A stretch of 8,086 nt of DNA, taken from Deltaproteobacteria bacterium. GTDB taxonomy: Bacteria > Desulfobacterota > DSM-4660 > Desulfatiglandales > HGW-15. Every line of letters begins with the position of its first letter. Positions within the stretch are counted from its first letter, which is position 1. The notes under the pieces are model-generated. The model was not told the DNA's origin. It saw nothing but the letters and a program-made list of their open reading frames with translations, and ran no database searches. The position numbers were made by a program, and so were the translations under genes. Shown piece by piece: positions 5,186 to 8,086 of this stretch. The stretch spans positions 1 to 8,086 of the forward strand of contig JAFGIC010000041.1 in the NCBI GenBank assembly GCA_016929815.1, given 5' to 3'.

Positions 5186-5304
5186 GTATGGTATAAGGTG
5201 TAAAGTTCTATAACTGACCTTGAACCGTGAACTGTGAACCCTTAACCGTGAACTGTGAACTGTGAACCTTGAACCCTTAACTGTGAACCTTGAACCTTGA
5301 ACCT
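5186..5304. repeat. heptad-repeat array filling the plsC-priA spacer (17 units)
   Basis: From the base after the plsC stop, 119 nt divide exactly into 17 heptads. The first are degenerate (GTATGGT, ATAAGGT, GTAAAGT, two transitional units), then 12 units of the TGAACYN type (TGAACCG, TGAACTG, TGAACCC, TGAACCT, with TTAAC variants). The last ten heptads form two 35-bp superunits (5235-5269 and 5270-5304) with about 30/35 identity, each starting TGAACCC-TTAAC. The array has little self-complementarity, so it should not fold into hairpins. It ends just before the priA start. Confidence 0.9.
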
Positions 5305-5322
5305 TATTTTTGAATTTAAACT

Positions 5323-5328
5323 ACAGGA
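5323..5328 (+). promoter_or_regulatory. ribosome binding site deciding the priA start
   Basis: ACAGGA lies 5 nt before the TTG at 5334. The upstream in-frame TTG at 5310 directly follows the repeat array and has no SD, so 5334 is preferred. Confidence 0.45.
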
Positions 5329-5333
5329 TTCCA

Positions 5334-7787
5334 TTGTCTGAAAAGCCAGATCGCATACTCCGAATAGCCGTGACCCTCCCGGTCAAAGAGGCCTATTCCT
5401 ATTCCGTACCCGATTCCCTCCTTGAAAGGGCGGAGATCGGATGCAGGGTCCTTGCACCCTTCAGGAACAGGAAGGTGACCGGCTACATCATAGGGATAGA
5501 GGAACAGGATAAAGAGGGGGTAAAAGGCATCAGAGACATAATTGACGTCCTTGATGACACCCCTTTGTTTAACGTGAAGATGGTCCCCTTTTTCCAGTGG
5601 ATGGCCGATTATTACCTTTTCCCCATAGGGCTCCTCATCAGATCGGCCCTTCCGGGCGGCATTAACGCGACATCCCGTAAGACAGCGCGGCTTTCCGAAG
5701 AGGGTTTAAAGGCCATATCACTTTCCCGCATCCCGCCCGAAGAAAAGGAACTGCTTTTATGGATTAAAAACAACCCCGGCAGGAGACTGCCCGGGCAGCG
5801 AGATGCACTTGCACGGCTCACGGGAAAAGGCTGGGCAATTGTCGAGGACCGGACAGTCAAAGGCACGGCAGGCCCGCTCAAAAAGATCTGCATCAGGATC
5901 ATGGACGGCATTGACCTTGAAGCAGTCCTGTCCGGTGACAAAGGCCGCGGGCCGGGGAACGAGAGGGAATTCCTGGAGCTGTTCCGCGCATCAGGGACCC
6001 TCCCCTTAAGCGAGATCACCTCCAGGTTTAAAAACGGTCTGTACCTGGCAAATAAGTGGATAAAGGCAGGTGTGCTGGAGCGCCGCACGGAGACCTTCAT
6101 AAGGAACCCTTCAGGCGGTATAATCGCGACGACGCCCGAACCTTCCATTCTATTTGATCAGCAGGCAAATGTACTGAGGCATATAACCGGCTGCCTGGAC
6201 AAGGGGGCATTTTCCGTATGTCTTTTAAACGGCGTGACGGGAAGCGGCAAGACCGAGGTCTATTACAGGGCGGCCAGGCATGCCCTGAACCAGGGCAAGC
6301 AGGCCATAATAATGGTCCCCGAGATTGCCCTTGCCGTTTATACGGAGGGGATCTTCAGTTCCCGGTTCGGGGACAGGATGGCCGTTTTTCACAGTGGCCT
6401 GTCCGACGGGGAGAGATATGACCAGTGGTTGAGGATGGCCGGCGGCAAGGCCGATATTGTCATAGGCGCCAGGTCTGCCCTGTTTTCGCCGCTCCCCAGG
6501 TTGGGGCTTATCATTGTTGACGAGGAATATGACTGGTCCTACAAGCAGGAAGATGCCCCCAGATACCAGGCAAGGGATTCGGCCGTTGTAAGGGGAAGGA
6601 TGGAGGACACACTGGTAATACTGGGCGCCGGCACGCCCTCTGTCCGGTCGTTCCGTAATGCCTCAAGCGGCAGGTACCGCCTACTTTCCATGCCCGAAAG
6701 GATAGAGAAAAGGCCCCTGCCCGAGGTTGAGATCGTGGACATGAAGGGCATCAGGGACTGCGGTAAAAGCGAAGAGATTATAAGCCCCCAGCTCAGAAGC
6801 GCCCTCAAGGATACGCTGGCCTCGGGCGGCCAGGCCATGCTCTTCCTGAACAGGCGCGGCTTCAGCAGGGTTTATTTGTGCCGCTCCTGCGGGGAGTCAA
6901 TGAAGTGTCCCAACTGTGACGTCACACTGATATACCACATCAGGGAGAACAGCCTTAACTGCCATTATTGCGGATTCCATATGACGCCCCCGGATAAATG
7001 CCCCTCATGCCGCAGGGGCGCCATGTATGCCTTCGGATTCGGCACACAAAGGCTGGAGCTTGAGCTGCAGAGGCTCCTTCCCCTGGCAAGGATAGCCAGA
7101 ATGGACAGGGACAGCACAAAGCGCAAGGGCGAGACCTTCAGGATTTTAAAGGACTTTAATGAGGGAAAGACGGATATACTCGTCGGCACCCAGATGATAA
7201 CAAAGGGATATGATTTCCCCAATGTCACACTTGTCGGCGTTGTGTCGGCCGATCTCTCCCTGGGCTTTCCTGATTTCAGGTCAGGGGAAAGGACCTTCCA
7301 GCTGCTTTCGCAGGCGGCAGGGAGGGCAGGCAGGGGCAAGAGAAAGGGCAGGGTTATCATCCAGACCTTCAACCCCGGCAACTATGCCATTATATCCGCA
7401 AGAGATCATGACTATGAATCCTTTTATTTAAAGGAAACTGAACTGAGGGAACAGCTTGAATACCCCCCCTTTTCCTACCTGGCATGCCTGAGATTCCAGG
7501 GTAATGACAGGGCCGCGACAGAGGCCATGGCGGACAGGATAGGCAGAGAGATAATAGCAATAACAGCCGGTTGGCCGAAAAGGGGAAAGGATATCCGGGT
7601 ATTGGGACCTGTTGAGGCCCCCATGGCCAGGCTGAAGGGCAAATACCGCCGCCAGATCCTCATAAAGGGAAAAGGAACCTCGATCCTCCACTATTTGTTG
7701 AAAGAGATCGATGCGCTTTCCAGGGAGATCCTGAGAAAGAGCGGCGTGAGCATGATTATTGATGTGGACCCCTATCAGATGTTATAA
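5334..7787 (+). CDS. priA: primosomal protein N' / replication restart helicase PriA
   Basis: A 817-residue PriA, longer than the roughly 730 residues of E. coli. It recognises stalled forks and D-loops and reloads the replicative helicase. Order: N-terminal 3'-DNA-end-binding domain (about 5-110), winged-helix region (120-260), then the SF2 helicase core with Walker A GVTGSGKT (300-307), motif II DEEY (396-399, normally DEEH), the aromatic-rich loop SYKQEDAPRYQARD (402-415), GAGTPS (431-436, normally GSATPS), eight zinc cysteines in four CxxC pairs (516/519, 525/528, 543/546, 556/559), KGYDFP (624-629, normally KGHDFP) and QAAGRAGRG (660-668), followed by the C-terminal domain. The zinc and arginine-finger regions are intact. 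TTG 5334 was chosen on its SD; TTG 5310 would add 8 residues. It follows plsC across a repeat array, and a secreted-protein gene starts 49 nt downstream. Confidence 0.95.
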   Translation: MSEKPDRILRIAVTLPVKEAYSYSVPDSLLERAEIGCRVLAPFRNRKVTGYIIGIEEQDKEGVKGIRDIIDVLDDTPLFNVKMVPFFQWMADYYLFPIGLLIRSALPGGINATSRKTARLSEEGLKAISLSRIPPEEKELLLWIKNNPGRRLPGQRDALARLTGKGWAIVEDRTVKGTAGPLKKICIRIMDGIDLEAVLSGDKGRGPGNEREFLELFRASGTLPLSEITSRFKNGLYLANKWIKAGVLERRTETFIRNPSGGIIATTPEPSILFDQQANVLRHITGCLDKGAFSVCLLNGVTGSGKTEVYYRAARHALNQGKQAIIMVPEIALAVYTEGIFSSRFGDRMAVFHSGLSDGERYDQWLRMAGGKADIVIGARSALFSPLPRLGLIIVDEEYDWSYKQEDAPRYQARDSAVVRGRMEDTLVILGAGTPSVRSFRNASSGRYRLLSMPERIEKRPLPEVEIVDMKGIRDCGKSEEIISPQLRSALKDTLASGGQAMLFLNRRGFSRVYLCRSCGESMKCPNCDVTLIYHIRENSLNCHYCGFHMTPPDKCPSCRRGAMYAFGFGTQRLELELQRLLPLARIARMDRDSTKRKGETFRILKDFNEGKTDILVGTQMITKGYDFPNVTLVGVVSADLSLGFPDFRSGERTFQLLSQAAGRAGRGKRKGRVIIQTFNPGNYAIISARDHDYESFYLKETELREQLEYPPFSYLACLRFQGNDRAATEAMADRIGREIIAITAGWPKRGKDIRVLGPVEAPMARLKGKYRRQILIKGKGTSILHYLLKEIDALSREILRKSGVSMIIDVDPYQML

Positions 7788-7793
7788 AGACAG

Positions 7794-7808
7794 GGTATAC
7801 GGTATACC
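7794..7808. repeat. tandem and palindromic GGTATAC pair after priA
   Basis: GGTATAC occurs twice in tandem (7794-7800, 7801-7807) and, with the next C, forms the inverted repeat GGTATA-CGG-TATACC. It sits 6 nt after the priA stop. Once more the unit is 7 nt. The stem is short and has no T tract, so it is not a convincing terminator. Confidence 0.5.
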
Positions 7809-7836
7809 TTTCATTATCCTTTCAACCAGGAAAATT

Positions 7837-8086
7837 ATGAAACCCCTATTATCCATGATTAAAAGAACCTTTATAATACTCGTCATTTTCACAGCAATGG
7901 CATTTGTCTTTCCTTCCATGAGTTCGGCCCGCTATGACCCCTCCCTTTCATGGTACACGGTCAGCACACAAAATTTCACCATATACTACCCCGAAGGCCA
8001 TGAGCTCGTGGCCCAACGCGTACTTTCCTTAAGCAAGGAGGTATATAAGGACGTTACCGGCTATCTCATGGTTCAGCCGAGGACCT
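7837..8086 (+). CDS. exported protein, N-terminal part (3' end outside window)
   Basis: An open frame of 83 codons running off the right edge. ATG 7837 has the SD AGGA (7828-7831) 5 nt upstream. Residues 1-31 form a clear Sec signal peptide: basic start with K2, K9, R10, hydrophobic core 12-24, and a likely cleavage after MSSA. The mature part starts RYDPSLSWYTVSTQNFTIYYPEG, here cut to its key points: a W-x-T-x-x-T-x-x-F-x-I-x-Y strand followed by an amphipathic helix. This resembles the start of periplasmic peptidase-MA-like or TolB-like beta-propeller proteins, where W-x-T-x-x-(T/S)-x-(N/H)-F-x-I is common; that is recollection of family style, not proof. It lies 49 nt after priA and may be cotranscribed. 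Product beyond export is unresolved. Confidence 0.7.
   Translation, partial: MKPLLSMIKRTFIILVIFTAMAFVFPSMSSARYDPSLSWYTVSTQNFTIYYPEGHELVAQRVLSLSKEVYKDVTGYLMVQPRT

Noticed and set aside
5612..6148. 178-residue minus-strand ORF
   Set aside because: It is antisense to the winged-helix part of priA, lacks an SD and shows no family motif.
7794..7808. GGTATA-CGG-TATACC as transcription terminator of priA
   Set aside because: Six-bp stem with a 3-nt loop and no T tract; the next gene begins 49 nt after priA on the same strand, so read-through is more likely.

Overview
The window reads as a stretch of ordinary Gram-negative bacterial chromosome with moderate GC. Support for this comes from a monofunctional peptidoglycan glycosyltransferase (MtgA), a CvpA-type inner-membrane protein and an exported protein after priA. 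AGG/AGA arginine and ATA isoleucine codons are frequent, some starts are TTG, and intergenic spaces are filled with 7-bp tandem repeats. A Nitrospirota- or Desulfobacterota-like lineage would fit, but that is a guess from gene style, not a placement. No phage genes, transposases, CRISPR arrays, tRNAs or rRNAs were seen.

Left part (1-1890): two minus-strand genes. A GAF/HD-GYP cyclic-di-GMP phosphodiesterase-like regulator is followed 9 nt later by the 5' part of glucose-6-phosphate isomerase (pgi, running off the left edge). They probably share the promoter at 1809-1837. A short divergent spacer separates them from the plus-strand cluster.

Middle (1899-3969): cvpA, mazG and mtgA form a tight plus-strand operon. 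cvpA and mazG overlap, and mazG and mtgA are 12 nt apart. The products are a membrane protein, a house-cleaning nucleotide pyrophosphohydrolase and a cell-wall glycan polymerase.

Intergenic region 3970-4477 is the most unusual part. It holds two blocks of heptad repeats, a 9-bp inverted repeat, a small cysteine-containing minus-strand gene with a strong SD and near-consensus promoter, and an opposing plus-strand promoter. The plus leader carries a hairpin that would bury a perfect SD in front of a 20-codon ORF upstream of plsC.

Right part (4478-8086): plsC (1-acylglycerol-3-phosphate acyltransferase); a spacer made entirely of 17 in-phase heptads; priA (primosomal helicase, with several altered motif residues); and the start of a secreted protein that runs off the right edge. 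The genes cover housekeeping work (sugar phosphate metabolism, signalling, cell envelope, nucleotide hygiene, replication restart) rather than one dedicated pathway. I see no complete novel system. The leads worth following are the plsC leader architecture, the small Cys protein, the heptad-filled spacers and the PriA motif changes.
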